64,000 nucleotides of DNA from positions 8,184,001-8,248,000 of the forward strand of contig NZ_CP109427.1 in the NCBI RefSeq assembly GCF_036250695.1, written 5' to 3'. This document shows positions 34,282-43,725 of the stretch, piece after piece. How positions within the stretch are numbered: position 1 is the first letter of the stretch; every line of letters starts with the position of its first letter. The DNA is from Streptomyces sp. NBC_01497 (lineage in GTDB: Bacteria; Actinomycetota; Actinomycetes; Streptomycetales; Streptomycetaceae). The notes beneath the pieces were generated by a model. The model saw nothing but the letters and a program-made list of their open reading frames with translations, did no database searches and had not been told where the DNA came from. A program made the position numbers and the translations under genes.

Positions 34282-37200
34282 TCAGTAGCTGAACTGCTGG
34301 ACCTGGTCACCGTACGGGCTGAAGGTCCATCCGGTACGGGTCGTCGGGTCGAGCTGGAGCGCGTCGGCTCCGCCGTGCCCGCCGACCGTGAACCCGGGCA
34401 GCGTCTTCAGGACCGTGCCCGACGTCAGGTCGACGACGAGCAGTTGACCGGTGGAGTTGTTGTCCGGTACCCACATGCCCGCACCGAAGTACGCGGTGCC
34501 CGCGGGCGTCCCGTAGGAGACGACGGCGATCTTGTGTGTGCCGTCCACCGCCATGGCAGCCGGTGCGCTCAGCCGCAGCGGCACCGGGTCGCCCACGGAA
34601 TCGCCGGTGCTCTCCTTGATCCCGGACAGCGTGGACGTGGGCACGATGTTCACGCTGGGAACCGTGGCCGACGCGTTGTACAGGGTTCCGGCGTTGTCCG
34701 AGGCGATGCCGTGGCTGCAGCCGGATGTCGTACCGCCGCTCGTCAGCTGCCGGCTGACGAGGTCCACCCGGGCCACGGTGGTGCTGCCCAGGCAGTTCGC
34801 CTGCCCGGCGGCCTTCGCCAGGAACACCGTCCCCGACGAGGAGTCGAAGGTCAGCAGGGTGTACGCGCCGGCGGGCACGCCCGTCGGATCGGCGGGTACG
34901 GGCGCTGCGACCGCGCCGGAGGCCAGGTCGACCGGCACCACCAGATCGGCCTTGTCCGGACCGTGCAGCAACAGGGCGCCGCGACTGTGTACGGCGTCCA
35001 CCCGGCCCGTGACGAAGGTTCCTTCCGAAGCCGGCAGGGCAGCCGCGCCGACCAGAGTGCCGGCCGTGGTGTTCCACGTCTCCACGATCGGGTCGGTGCC
35101 GGCGGACGAGCGGTGCAGCAGCAGGACGCGCCCGGGTGCGGTACCCAGCACCTCGTAGTCCGAACCCGGGCCGTCCGAGGCGATGAGCGCGCCGTACCGT
35201 CCGGTCCGCGTCGAGTAGTGCCGGATCTCGGTCCCGCCGACCGCGGTGTCGAGCGCCGCGACGGAGTGGTCGCCGTCCGCCGCGAACCCGGACACCAGCG
35301 AGCCGTCCGGGGCGAGGCCGTCGTCGAAGGCCAGCGAGGACAGTGCGGACGCCTGCCCCACGACGTGTCCTGCGCGGTCGAGTGCGAGGATCCGCACCCC
35401 GTAACTGTCCGAGCCGGTCAGACCCAGCGCGGCCGCGTCCAGCCGGACCGTCCCGGCCGTCGCGGGCAGCGCGCGGTGCGCGGTCGACGGGGCGTCCACG
35501 CCGTCGTCGTCCACTGCCGTGCCGTTGGCGTTGCTGAAGGTGTTCAGTGCGCCGTACTTCGTCGGACCGGGAGCGGAGAACTCCACCTCGGCGCTGTGCG
35601 CTCCCGCCACCGGCCGTACGTCGTAGCGCAGCGAGAACGTCGAAGCGGCCCGCGTGACCTCGGCGGTGTGACCCGCGACGCGGTCCGCACCGGTGAGCAC
35701 CGGCGCGGCCGGACGCTGCTCGGCGGTTGCCCCGGCGACCCGCACCGGAGCGAACTCGCCGTACACGACGCGCTGCGGGTTGCCGCCGAATCCGGACTGC
35801 GCGATGCCGATCCCGTAGAGCCCGCCGCCGTCGTCGAAGGCGGACGCGGGGATGGTGACGGTGCCGCGCGTGGCCGTCAGTTCCTGGTGCCAGGCGGCGG
35901 TGAACAGCGGCGCGAGCTGGGGGTTCCAGTGACCGACGGTGGACACCACGAGCTGCGGACTCGACGTCGAGGCCACACCCGTCAGGTCGTACGACACCTT
36001 CACGGAGCGCCCGGCCGTGGCGACGGCGGGCACCTGGGGCGCGGGGGCCTCGGCGAAGCTCCCGTCGCTCGGGCCCACGGTGAGGGTGCGCCGGGCGGTC
36101 GCGACGGCCTTGCCGCCGAGACGCGCCGTGTACTCCACGGTGACCCGGCGGTCGGCCGTGGAGACGACCGGGAGTCCCGCCGCGGTGAGCAGTCGGGTCG
36201 GCGTCACGCGGACGGCGGGGGTGGTGGAATGGAAGACGGTTCGGCCCACCGTGAGGGTGGATGAGGCCGCCGCGCCGCCCAGCCCCGTCAGGTCGCCGGC
36301 GAAGGTCACAGGGCCGACGAGGCCCTCGCCGTCGCCGCCGGAGGCCATGTCACCCAGGTCGATACGACTCTGGTCGGTGGTCTCCAGGAAGGTGCCGCCC
36401 AGGCTGCCCGCGGTCACCCGGTGCGCGACGGACAGGCGGACCAGGCCGGGCCGCGGGTGCGCCGCGCCGCCGAGCGCGTTCTCCGCGGCCGCCGTCACGT
36501 CGATCTGGGGACCGACGTGCAGCGCGCGGTCGATCCCCGGCGGTGTCGGCACCGCGCGGCCGGTGCGCTCCAGGACGTCGCGTACCTGCTGCGGGCTCAG
36601 GTGCCGCCCGCCGAGCCTGCCGGACTGGAGGACCACCGCGGCCGCCGCCGCGATCTCCGGGGCGGACGCCGAAGTGCCGCCGTTCAGGGAGACGCTGACG
36701 TCCTGCGCGGAACCGCCCCCGGTGTGGGAGAAGGCGAGGACGTTGTCGCTGGGGGCCGAGAGGTCCACCCGGCTGCCGAAGCCGGAGGCGAAGGTCCCGA
36801 AGCCGCTGATGCGGGTCTCCGCCGTGGTGGCCGGTCCGCTCGTGCCCTGCGCGAGGGTGTCGTCCAGCGTGGTGCCGCCGGCCGCGATCGCGCCGGTGTC
36901 CGGCACCCTGGTCGGCGTCGTGGACAGCGCGTCGTCGTCGATGGTCGTCGCCGGGGCGCTGCCGGTCGCCGTGTCGGTCGGTGTGGCGCCGCCGTCGGGG
37001 CCGACGGCCGCCGGGGTGTACAGGCGGGTGCCGTCGTTGGAGGAGATGGACACCACGATGCCGTCGTGCCGCACGATGGACGCCACGACCGAGCGGATCA
37101 CCGGGTCGTCCTCCAGGTAGCGGCCGGGCAGCCCCTGCACGTCCGTGCCGAAGCCGAGGCTTGCGGTGATGACGTCCGGCTTGGGGCTCTGCTGGGCGGC

Positions 37201-38460
37201 CGCCAGCAGCGCGCCCGCTATCTGGTCGGTGGTGGGCTGCTCGGGCACGACGAGGCGGTAGTCGGCGCCCGGCGCGATGCCGAGGAGGTCCGTGTAACCG
37301 CTGCCGGTGGCTCCGGGCCGCTGATCGCCGTGAGGGAGTGGCGACATCACGCTGAAGTCCAGCATGACCTCATCCAGCGTCGGGTCCTGGTCCTCGGTCG
37401 ACGCCGCCGCGTCGAGTCCGCCCGCCTCCTTGGCGACATAGGTCGGGATCAGGGGCATCGACGGCAGATCCAGGTACCGACGGCCGTCCTTGACCACCGT
37501 GGTCGGGCCGTTGCCGCGTACGTACGCGTCACCCGCGTCGGCCATCGACTGGTCGGTGAGGTCGCCGACCGAGACGTTGGTGATGGTCTCGCCCGCGCCG
37601 GGGCGCTGCCCGAACCGGTCACCGAGCATCGCGTAGGCGCCGACCGCGTCGACGCCGCCGGAGTTGAGGAGCGCCTGGGAGGAGTCGGCCAGGGAGGCGT
37701 TGCCGGGCACCGACGAGGCGCCGGACTGCCCGGCCGGCGCCGTGTCCGCGCCGGAGCCGGACGCTGCGGCGCCCTGGGAACCCGGCGCCGTGGCGCCCGC
37801 CCGGGACGTGGGCTTCGGTGCCCCGGCGGGCAGCGGCTGCGCCCCGCTGTTCATGGTCGTCACATACCGGTCGGGCTCGACCGCGACCGCGCCCGGGCTG
37901 CCGCTCAGGGCCTTGGCCACGGCGGTGGAGTCCTGCTGCGACGTCTGCAGCACGTAGGTGTGGGCGAGGTCCGACGCGCCGGCACCGAGTTGGGACGTGG
38001 CCGCGCCGGTCAGCGCCTCGGCCGTGGCCGTCGTGACCGCGGGCAGCATCGGGCGCAGCGACTGCGCGCCGACCGACCGCAGACGGGTGTTGAGCGCCGT
38101 GTCACTGGTGGTGGGCCGGCGCGCGGCGATCCGGGCACCCGGCACCGCGGATCCGGTCACCGACGTGGAGGCGTCGAGGGTGATCAGCACCCGCCCCGGT
38201 ACGACGCCCTGATGCCGCGGCGCCACGGGCGCCGCCGGCCCGGCGCCCGTGCCGAGCGCGGAGCGCGCGGGGGCGGGCAGGGGAGAGGCGGTGGCCGTCG
38301 CGGTCGTGGCCGCGTCCCGCGCGGATGAAGCGGTGGCCTGCGGCGTGGCCGCTGACACCGTTGTCGGAGCGGCCACAGCGGTGGCGAAGGCCGCGGCGAT
38401 CGCCACCACGGCGGCGCGGGCACGGCCGGGCGGGCCGCCCGGCAGAGAGGACCGGTGCAT
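34282..38460 (-). CDS. Giant secreted S8-type (subtilase-like) peptidase
   Basis: This 1392-residue exported protein has a signal peptide (GRARAAVVAIAAAFATAVAAP, cleavage near VSAAT) and an Ala/Thr/Ser-rich proregion ending near residue 260. The S8 domain covers about 270-650, with a divergent Asp site (TNVSVGDLTDQ), a His candidate in PLPHGDQRPG, the oxyanion Asn region ITASLGFG and the clear Ser motif NGGTSASAP. Asp and His contexts are atypical, so activity is not certain. The C-terminal ~700 residues are beta-sandwich-like, and near the end a propeller-like segment reports values per 'period' (TVFLAKAAGQANCLGSTTV, TRTGWTFSPYGDQVQQFSY). GGAAGG precedes ATG 38460. It is divergent from a TrmB/LuxR-like regulator. 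Confidence 0.87.
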   Translation of the reverse strand: MHRSSLPGGPPGRARAAVVAIAAAFATAVAAPTTVSAATPQATASSARDAATTATATASPLPAPARSALGTGAGPAAPVAPRHQGVVPGRVLITLDASTSVTGSAVPGARIAARRPTTSDTALNTRLRSVGAQSLRPMLPAVTTATAEALTGAATSQLGAGASDLAHTYVLQTSQQDSTAVAKALSGSPGAVAVEPDRYVTTMNSGAQPLPAGAPKPTSRAGATAPGSQGAAASGSGADTAPAGQSGASSVPGNASLADSSQALLNSGGVDAVGAYAMLGDRFGQRPGAGETITNVSVGDLTDQSMADAGDAYVRGNGPTTVVKDGRRYLDLPSMPLIPTYVAKEAGGLDAAASTEDQDPTLDEVMLDFSVMSPLPHGDQRPGATGSGYTDLLGIAPGADYRLVVPEQPTTDQIAGALLAAAQQSPKPDVITASLGFGTDVQGLPGRYLEDDPVIRSVVASIVRHDGIVVSISSNDGTRLYTPAAVGPDGGATPTDTATGSAPATTIDDDALSTTPTRVPDTGAIAAGGTTLDDTLAQGTSGPATTAETRISGFGTFASGFGSRVDLSAPSDNVLAFSHTGGGSAQDVSVSLNGGTSASAPEIAAAAAVVLQSGRLGGRHLSPQQVRDVLERTGRAVPTPPGIDRALHVGPQIDVTAAAENALGGAAHPRPGLVRLSVAHRVTAGSLGGTFLETTDQSRIDLGDMASGGDGEGLVGPVTFAGDLTGLGGAAASSTLTVGRTVFHSTTPAVRVTPTRLLTAAGLPVVSTADRRVTVEYTARLGGKAVATARRTLTVGPSDGSFAEAPAPQVPAVATAGRSVKVSYDLTGVASTSSPQLVVSTVGHWNPQLAPLFTAAWHQELTATRGTVTIPASAFDDGGGLYGIGIAQSGFGGNPQRVVYGEFAPVRVAGATAEQRPAAPVLTGADRVAGHTAEVTRAASTFSLRYDVRPVAGAHSAEVEFSAPGPTKYGALNTFSNANGTAVDDDGVDAPSTAHRALPATAGTVRLDAAALGLTGSDSYGVRILALDRAGHVVGQASALSSLAFDDGLAPDGSLVSGFAADGDHSVAALDTAVGGTEIRHYSTRTGRYGALIASDGPGSDYEVLGTAPGRVLLLHRSSAGTDPIVETWNTTAGTLVGAAALPASEGTFVTGRVDAVHSRGALLLHGPDKADLVVPVDLASGAVAAPVPADPTGVPAGAYTLLTFDSSSGTVFLAKAAGQANCLGSTTVARVDLVSRQLTSGGTTSGCSHGIASDNAGTLYNASATVPSVNIVPTSTLSGIKESTGDSVGDPVPLRLSAPAAMAVDGTHKIAVVSYGTPAGTAYFGAGMWVPDNNSTGQLLVVDLTSGTVLKTLPGFTVGGHGGADALQLDPTTRTGWTFSPYGDQVQQFSY

Positions 38461-38491
38461 GAAACACCTTCCGACAGAGGGGGAATACAGA

Positions 38492-38546
38492 CGCACAGGG
38501 CAGGCGTGGTCCCGGGCCGCTCGGGCACGGAACCACACCCTGTGCG
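38492..38546. promoter_or_regulatory. Inverted repeat in the S8/TrmB divergent promoter
   Basis: CGCACAGGG (38492-38500) and CCCTGTGCG (38538-38546) are perfect 9-bp complements 37 bases apart. The inner GTGGT/ACCAC pair extends the fold. It sits between the two divergent starts and could loop DNA or form a leader hairpin of the peptidase transcript. Confidence 0.5.
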
Positions 38547-38594
38547 CTGGAAGATGCCAAGCAGGGGCGATCATGTGCAAGACCTTCACGCTGG

Positions 38595-38609
38595 CCTGGT
38601 TGTGCCAGG
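38595..38609. promoter_or_regulatory. Short inverted repeat before the TrmB-like gene
   Basis: CCTGG-TTGTG-CCAGG, 35 bases upstream of the regulator start, has the right place and form for an autoregulatory operator. Confidence 0.45.
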
Positions 38610-38643
38610 TGGCGACCTTCCGCCACGAGGAAGCGATACGACG

Positions 38644-39693
38644 ATGGAACTTGACGTCCTGGGACTTGGCGACGAAACAGAACGCGTCTACACCGCGCTG
38701 ATCGACCGTCCGCGCTGCACCGCGTCGGAACTCGCGGGCGCCGGCGGTGCCACCGTGGCGGCCACCTCCCGCGTGCTGACGGGCTTGGTGGCCAAGGGTC
38801 TCGCCTCGCGGACCAGCAGCAGACCGCCGCGGTTCAGTGCCATTCCGCCGGACGTCGCGGTGACCGCGCTGATCCAGGATCGACAGCGCCAACTCGACGC
38901 GGCGCGTTCACTGGTGGAGCGCCTCACCCACGCGCACCGCGAGGCGAACCGCATCAACGACCCGGACATCGCCGTGGAGTTGCTGACGCACCGCGAGGAC
39001 ATCAGCGAGGCCGCGTACCGGCTGACCAACGGAGCCCGGCGGCAGGTGCGCGCCTTCGACCGGCCACCCTACGTCGACCGGCCCGGCAGCAACTTCCAGC
39101 ACCAGGTGCGGCGCCAACGGACCGGCGTGGCCCACCGGGTGATCTACTCCCACGACGCGGTGTCCTGGCCGGGTCGGCTGCTCGACGACATCCTGCCGAG
39201 CGTACGGGCGGGTGAACAGGCCAGAGTGAAGGGGGACCTGCCGCTGAAACTCGTGATACGGGACGACGACGTGGCGCTCATTCCCTTCAGCCTGGCGCCG
39301 GGCGGCCACTCCGCGGCCTACCTCGTCCACCCTTCGCCGATGCTGGCCGCGCTCGAAGCGCTCTTCGAGGCGGAATGGGACCGGGCCGTCTCGCTCGACA
39401 CGACGAGAGCGGAGGCCGGTGGCGAACCGGTGACGAGCGGGGCACGGGAGGCCGCCGCGGACCGGCCCGCCCACGTCGCGCCCGGGGCCCCGGCGGAGAC
39501 GGGGACGTCCGACGAGGACACACGGGTGCTGCTCACCCTGCTCGCTTCCGGCCTGACGGACGCCGCCATCGCCCGAGCCCAGGGCTGGAGCCCGCGGACC
39601 ACGCAGCGCCGCATCCAGCGTCTGATGAGCGCGCTCGACGCCAGCACCCGCTTCCAGGCCGGCCTGGCCGCCGCACGCCGCGGCTGGATCTGA
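38644..39693 (+). CDS. TrmB-like sensor regulator with LuxR-type C-terminal HTH
   Basis: This 349-residue protein begins with a TrmB winged helix (LGLGDETERVYTALIDRPRCTASELAG ... ATSRVLTGLVAKGLASR, residues about 4-60). A helical linker and a PLD-like sensor region follow (RQVRAFDRPPYVDRPG, RVIYSHDAV, LPLKLVIRDDDVALIPFSL). The last ~65 residues (VLLTLLASGLTDAAIARAQG ... SPRTTQRRIQRLMSALDA) form a LuxR-like helix-turn-helix. Two DNA-binding domains in one chain is the layout of Streptomyces 'TrmB/LuxR' regulators. It is divergent from the giant S8 peptidase and probably controls it. GAGGAAG lies about 11 bases before ATG 38644. Confidence 0.88.
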   Translation: MELDVLGLGDETERVYTALIDRPRCTASELAGAGGATVAATSRVLTGLVAKGLASRTSSRPPRFSAIPPDVAVTALIQDRQRQLDAARSLVERLTHAHREANRINDPDIAVELLTHREDISEAAYRLTNGARRQVRAFDRPPYVDRPGSNFQHQVRRQRTGVAHRVIYSHDAVSWPGRLLDDILPSVRAGEQARVKGDLPLKLVIRDDDVALIPFSLAPGGHSAAYLVHPSPMLAALEALFEAEWDRAVSLDTTRAEAGGEPVTSGAREAAADRPAHVAPGAPAETGTSDEDTRVLLTLLASGLTDAAIARAQGWSPRTTQRRIQRLMSALDASTRFQAGLAAARRGWI

Positions 39694-40043
39694 GCGGGAC
39701 GTCGGTACCCGGAGGGCCCTCGCGACGGCCCGGCCCGAGCGCGGGATTCAGCGTCCGCGCCCACCGCGAGGTCCCGCCCACGGGTGCACAGGTGTTCCGG
39801 CCGGTGACCGGACGGCTGCGATCACTCCGAGTGGTGTGTCCCCCGGCCCTGGTGTTCACTGGTCTTGCGTGTCGATGTGAGCGATGTGGTCGATGTGCGT
39901 ACCGGTGGGCGGACGGAGACTCCCGGCTGGAGCCGGCCGGCTCGCGCCTCGGAGGCCCGCCGCACTGACCCAGATCCCCGCATGCGCACGGGCCACGACA
40001 GTGCCGCGCGGCCGTGCGGGTCCGGACCAACCGTGGAGAAACC
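39694..40043. other. Gap without a supported gene
   Basis: About 350 bases with no convincing gene. GGAGAA directly before 40044 is the ribosome binding site of the next gene. Confidence 0.45.
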
Positions 40044-40514
40044 ATGACCAGTCGTGCAATGGGGGCCCTGTACGGGGCGGCGGCGGGCGCCGCGGGGACC
40101 GTGGCGCTCGACACGGTGACCTACCTGGACATGGTTCTCCGTGCCCGTCCCGCGAGCCACACCCCTGAGACCACGGTGGAACGACTGGCCGAGGCGGCCC
40201 ATACGCATGTCCCGGGCGACGGCGACCGGCGGGAGAACCGGACCGTGGCACTTGGCGCCCTGACCGGCATCGTTGCCGGTGTCGGCATGGGCGCCCTGCT
40301 CGGTCTGGCACGAGCGGCCGGCTGGCGTCCGCCCACCGTGATCGCCGCTGCCGTGGCGGCGGTGGGCGCCCTGGCCGGCACGAACGGGCCCATGATTGCG
40401 CTGAAGGTGACGGACCCGCGGACCTGGTCGACCACGGACTGGGTCTCCGACCTGGTGCCGCACCTCGCCTACGCGGTCGTGACCAGGGCGGCGCTGGAGC
40501 GGCTCGACCCCTGA
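40044..40514 (+). CDS. Hypothetical membrane protein (156 residues)
   Basis: The product has four likely membrane segments: GALYGAAAGAAGTVALDTVTYL, LGALTGIVAGVGMGALLGLARA, TVIAAAVAAVGALAGTNGPMIA and VPHLAYAVVTRAAL. The sequence is rich in glycine and alanine and resembles YagU/DUF1440-like proteins in layout, but I do not recognise a defined family. ATG 40044 has GGAGAA five bases upstream. Its TGA stop opens a tandem repeat array. Convergent with the mutase gene. Confidence 0.7.
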   Translation: MTSRAMGALYGAAAGAAGTVALDTVTYLDMVLRARPASHTPETTVERLAEAAHTHVPGDGDRRENRTVALGALTGIVAGVGMGALLGLARAAGWRPPTVIAAAVAAVGALAGTNGPMIALKVTDPRTWSTTDWVSDLVPHLAYAVVTRAALERLDP

Positions 40515-40563
40515 GGACCTTGAGGACCTTGAGGACCTTGAGCCCTTGAGACCCTTGAGCCCT
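40512..40563. repeat. Tandem repeat of TGAGGACCT/TGAGCCCT units starting at a stop codon
   Basis: Three exact copies of TGAGGACCT are followed by TGAGCCCT, TGAGACCCT and TGAGCCCT. The first unit's TGA is the stop codon of the membrane-protein gene, so the array lies entirely in the 3' untranslated region. Confidence 0.8.
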
Positions 40564-40742
40564 TGGGGCGGCGCGTGAGGTCGCCCCGGCCCGTACTCCC
40601 GTGCTGACGGCGCGATCCGGGAAGAACCTACGGCAGCGCGGCGGCCCGGGGTGTCAGGTTCCCCGGACCGCCACGCTCGGCGCCGTGTTCTCGCCGGTCC
40701 CTTCGCGGCGCGGACCGGACTCCTCCCGCGTCGCACGTTCAC

Positions 40743-42107
40743 TCAGACCCGGATCCGGCCCAGCACCTCGTCGCGGATCCGCTCCATCGTCGCCTGGTCG
40801 CGTGCTTCCACGTTCAGGCGCAGCAGCGGTTCCGTGTTGGACGGGCGGAGGTTGAACCACCAGTCCTTCGCCGTGACCGTGAGGCCGTCGAGGCCGTCCA
40901 TCTCGATCCCCGGTGTGTTCCCGTACGCCGCCCGGATCCCGGCCAGCCGGCCGGCTTGGTCGTCGACCGTTGAGTTGATCTCCCCCGACGCGCTGTACCG
41001 GTTGTACTCCCCGACCAGCCGCGACAGGGGCGCCTGCCCGGCGCTGAGGGTCGCCAGGACATGGAGCGCGGCCAGCATGCCCGTGTCCGCGTTCCAGAAG
41101 TCACGGAAGTAGTAGTGCGCCGAGTGCTCCCCGCCGAAGATCGCGCCCGTCTCCGCCATCCGCTGCTTGATGAACGAGTGACCGACCCGCGTGCGCACGG
41201 GAGTTCCCCCGTGCTCGCGGATCGTCTCCGGGACCGACCACGACGTGATCAGGTTGTGGATGACCGTGCCGTGGCCGCCGTTGCGGTCCAGCTCCCGTGA
41301 CGCGATCAGCGCGGTGACGGCCGAGGGGGAGACCGGGTCGCCCTTCTCGTCGACCACGAAGCAGCGGTCGGCGTCTCCGTCGAAGGCCAGTCCCAGGTCC
41401 GCGTGTTCGGCCACGACGCGTCGTCGCAGGTCGACGATGTTCTTCGGATCGAGGGGGTTGGCCTCGTGGTGCGGGAAGGTGCCGTCCAGTTCGAAGTACA
41501 GCGGGACCACATCGAGCGGCAGGGCGCCGAGGACGGCCGGTGCGGTGTGGCCTCCCATGCCGTTGCCCGCGTCCACGACGACCTTCAGCGGACGGACGAC
41601 CGGGCCCGCGAGGGAACGCAGGTACTCCGCGTAGCCGGGCAGCAGGTCGACCTCGGCCACTGTCCCGGGAGCAGGGACGGGGGCCGGAGTGCCCGACTCG
41701 GCCCATCCGCTGACCAGTTCGGCGATCTCCTGCAGCCCGGTCTCCATCCCCACCGGGGAGGCGCCGGCGCGGCACATCTTGATGCCGTTGTAGCGCGCCG
41801 GGTTGTGCGAGGCGGTGAACATCGCTCCCGGCAGGCCGAGGGTGCCCGACGCGTAGTACAGCTCGTCGGTGGAGCACAGGCCGATCAGGGTGACGTCCGC
41901 CCCGCGCGCGGTGGCTCCCCGGGCGAACGCGGCGGCGAGGCCGGGTGACGAGGGACGCATGTCGTGTCCCGCGACGATGGCGGTCGCCTCAGTGACCGTC
42001 ACGAAGGCCGCGCCGAACAGTTCCGCCTCGCGCTCGCCCCACTGGCCGGGGACGACGCCCCTGACGTCGTACGCCTTCACGATCTGCGACAGCTCAGCGT
42101 TGGGCAC
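40743..42107 (-). CDS. manB: Phosphomannomutase/phosphoglucomutase
   Basis: This 454-residue alpha-D-phosphohexomutase has the phosphoserine loop FTASHNP (S100), the metal loop DGDADR (243-248), the sugar-specificity loop FGGEHSAHYYF and the phosphate-binding RPSNTEPLLRLNVE near the end. It interconverts mannose-1-phosphate and mannose-6-phosphate. It is the last gene of a minus-strand sugar operon: its ATG lies 14 bases inside the end of the GH13 gene, indicating translational coupling. In that setting its likely job is to convert mannose-1-phosphate released by the GH130 enzyme. Confidence 0.93.
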   Translation of the reverse strand: MPNAELSQIVKAYDVRGVVPGQWGEREAELFGAAFVTVTEATAIVAGHDMRPSSPGLAAAFARGATARGADVTLIGLCSTDELYYASGTLGLPGAMFTASHNPARYNGIKMCRAGASPVGMETGLQEIAELVSGWAESGTPAPVPAPGTVAEVDLLPGYAEYLRSLAGPVVRPLKVVVDAGNGMGGHTAPAVLGALPLDVVPLYFELDGTFPHHEANPLDPKNIVDLRRRVVAEHADLGLAFDGDADRCFVVDEKGDPVSPSAVTALIASRELDRNGGHGTVIHNLITSWSVPETIREHGGTPVRTRVGHSFIKQRMAETGAIFGGEHSAHYYFRDFWNADTGMLAALHVLATLSAGQAPLSRLVGEYNRYSASGEINSTVDDQAGRLAGIRAAYGNTPGIEMDGLDGLTVTAKDWWFNLRPSNTEPLLRLNVEARDQATMERIRDEVLGRIRV

Positions 42108-43725
42108 GGCCGTCTCCTTCCTCGTCGGTGAACAGCCAGAGCGCCGTGTCCGGCGCGAGTACGCCGTCGGCCGACGGCACGGGGCCGCCGTCCGCGAGGG
42201 CGCTCGTCAGTATGGGACGTCCGCGCAGCCCGGTCTCCGCGAGCGGCAGGGCTCGCGCGCCGAGGTTCACCACGCACGCCAGGCCGTCGCGCTCGAAGGC
42301 CAGATACGGGGCGTCGGCCGGCGAGTGCCAGCGCAGCGAACCGTGTGCGGGCGCCGGGCGGGCACGCCGCAGCTGCAGCGCCGCGCGGTACAGCGCGAGC
42401 GTGGAGCCGGGGTCGTCCTCCTGTGCCTCGGCGCTCAGCCCGGTCCAGTCGCCCGGCTGGGGCAGCCAGGTGTCCTCGGGAGCCGCGGTGGAGAAGCCGT
42501 ACGGGGGCCGGGACCCGGACCAGGGGAGTGGTACGCGGGCCCCGTCGCGCCCCCGGTCGCGATGGCCCGAGCGCGGCCAGAGCGGATCGCGGATGCGGTC
42601 GTCCGGTATCCGCGCCTGGGGCAGTCCGAGTTCCTCACCCTGGTAGAGGTAGGCGGCACCGGGCAGCGCGAGCATCACCAGCGCCGCGGACCGTGCGCGC
42701 AGGAGCGAGCCGTAGCGGGTGGCGGGGCGTACCGCGTCGTGGCTGGACAGGACCCAGGTGACGGGCGCGCCGACGGGCCGGGTCGCGGCGAGCGAGTCGT
42801 CGACGACGCGACGCAGCGCCCGCGCGTCCCACGGCGCCTCCAGGAAGGCGAAGTTGAAGGCCTGCTGCATCTCGTCCGGCCGGATGTAGCGGGCCAGGCG
42901 CGCCGGTTCGAACACCGCGGACTCGGCGACCAGGACCCGGTCCTCGGGCGCCACCGCGCCGGGGACGGCCGGGTGCTGGTCCAGGAGGGTGCGCCAGCTC
43001 CGGTAGAGCGGGTGCAGTTCCTCCTGGTCGTAGTACGGCATCAGGTGGTTGCGCGCGGGATCCCGGTGCTGTCCGGGGCCCGCGTCGGGCATCCCCTTGG
43101 CCTTGTACAGGGCATGCGCGACGTCGACCCTGAACCCGTCGACCCCGTGGTCGAGCCAGAATCGCAGCGTACGCTCGAAATCGGAACGGACTTCGGCGTC
43201 ACGCCAGTTGAGGTCGGGCTGCTCCGGCGCGTGCAGGTGGAGGTACCACTCGCCGTCGGGCACCCGGGTCCAGGCGGGTCCGCCGAACGCCGACTGCCAG
43301 TCGTTGGGCGGCTGTTCGCCGCCTTCACCGCGGCCTGCCCTGAAGAGGTAGCGGTCGCGGGCCCGGCTCGCGCCCGGCCCCGCCGCGAGCGCCGCGCGGA
43401 ACCACGGATGCGCGTCCGAGGTGTGGTTGGGCACCAGATCGACGATGACCTTGAGGCCCAGCGTGTGGGCCTGTCCGGTGAGCGCGTCGAAGTCGTCCAG
43501 GGTGCCCAGGTCGGCGGCGACGCCCGTGTGGTCCGCGATGTCGTAGCCGCCGTCGGCGAGCGGTGACGGGTAGAAGGGCGTGATCCAGACCGCGTCCGCG
43601 CCGAGCCGCTGTACGTACGGCAGGCGCCGGGCCAAGCCCTTCAGGTCGCCGGTGCCGTCCCCGTTCGAGTCGGCGAAGGACCGCGGGTAGACCTCGTAAC
43701 AGACGGCGTCGCGCCACCAGCTCAC
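42094..43725 (-). CDS. GH13 alpha-glucosidase
   Basis: This 543-residue (beta/alpha)8 enzyme belongs to the GH13 oligo-1,6-glucosidase/alpha-glucosidase group: WWRDAVCYEVYPRSFADSNGDG at the start, DLVPNHTS, GFRVDVAHA with the nucleophile D201, LVAESAVF with the acid E268 and SSHD with H329-D330. SSHD replaces the commoner SNHD. No signal peptide, so it acts on imported sugars. The GTG start at 43725 overlaps the stop of the oxidoreductase gene (GTGA). Substrate specificity cannot be told: alpha-glucosides, or glucosyl residues on a mixed oligosaccharide. Confidence 0.92.
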   Translation of the reverse strand: MSWWRDAVCYEVYPRSFADSNGDGTGDLKGLARRLPYVQRLGADAVWITPFYPSPLADGGYDIADHTGVAADLGTLDDFDALTGQAHTLGLKVIVDLVPNHTSDAHPWFRAALAAGPGASRARDRYLFRAGRGEGGEQPPNDWQSAFGGPAWTRVPDGEWYLHLHAPEQPDLNWRDAEVRSDFERTLRFWLDHGVDGFRVDVAHALYKAKGMPDAGPGQHRDPARNHLMPYYDQEELHPLYRSWRTLLDQHPAVPGAVAPEDRVLVAESAVFEPARLARYIRPDEMQQAFNFAFLEAPWDARALRRVVDDSLAATRPVGAPVTWVLSSHDAVRPATRYGSLLRARSAALVMLALPGAAYLYQGEELGLPQARIPDDRIRDPLWPRSGHRDRGRDGARVPLPWSGSRPPYGFSTAAPEDTWLPQPGDWTGLSAEAQEDDPGSTLALYRAALQLRRARPAPAHGSLRWHSPADAPYLAFERDGLACVVNLGARALPLAETGLRGRPILTSALADGGPVPSADGVLAPDTALWLFTDEEGDGRAQR

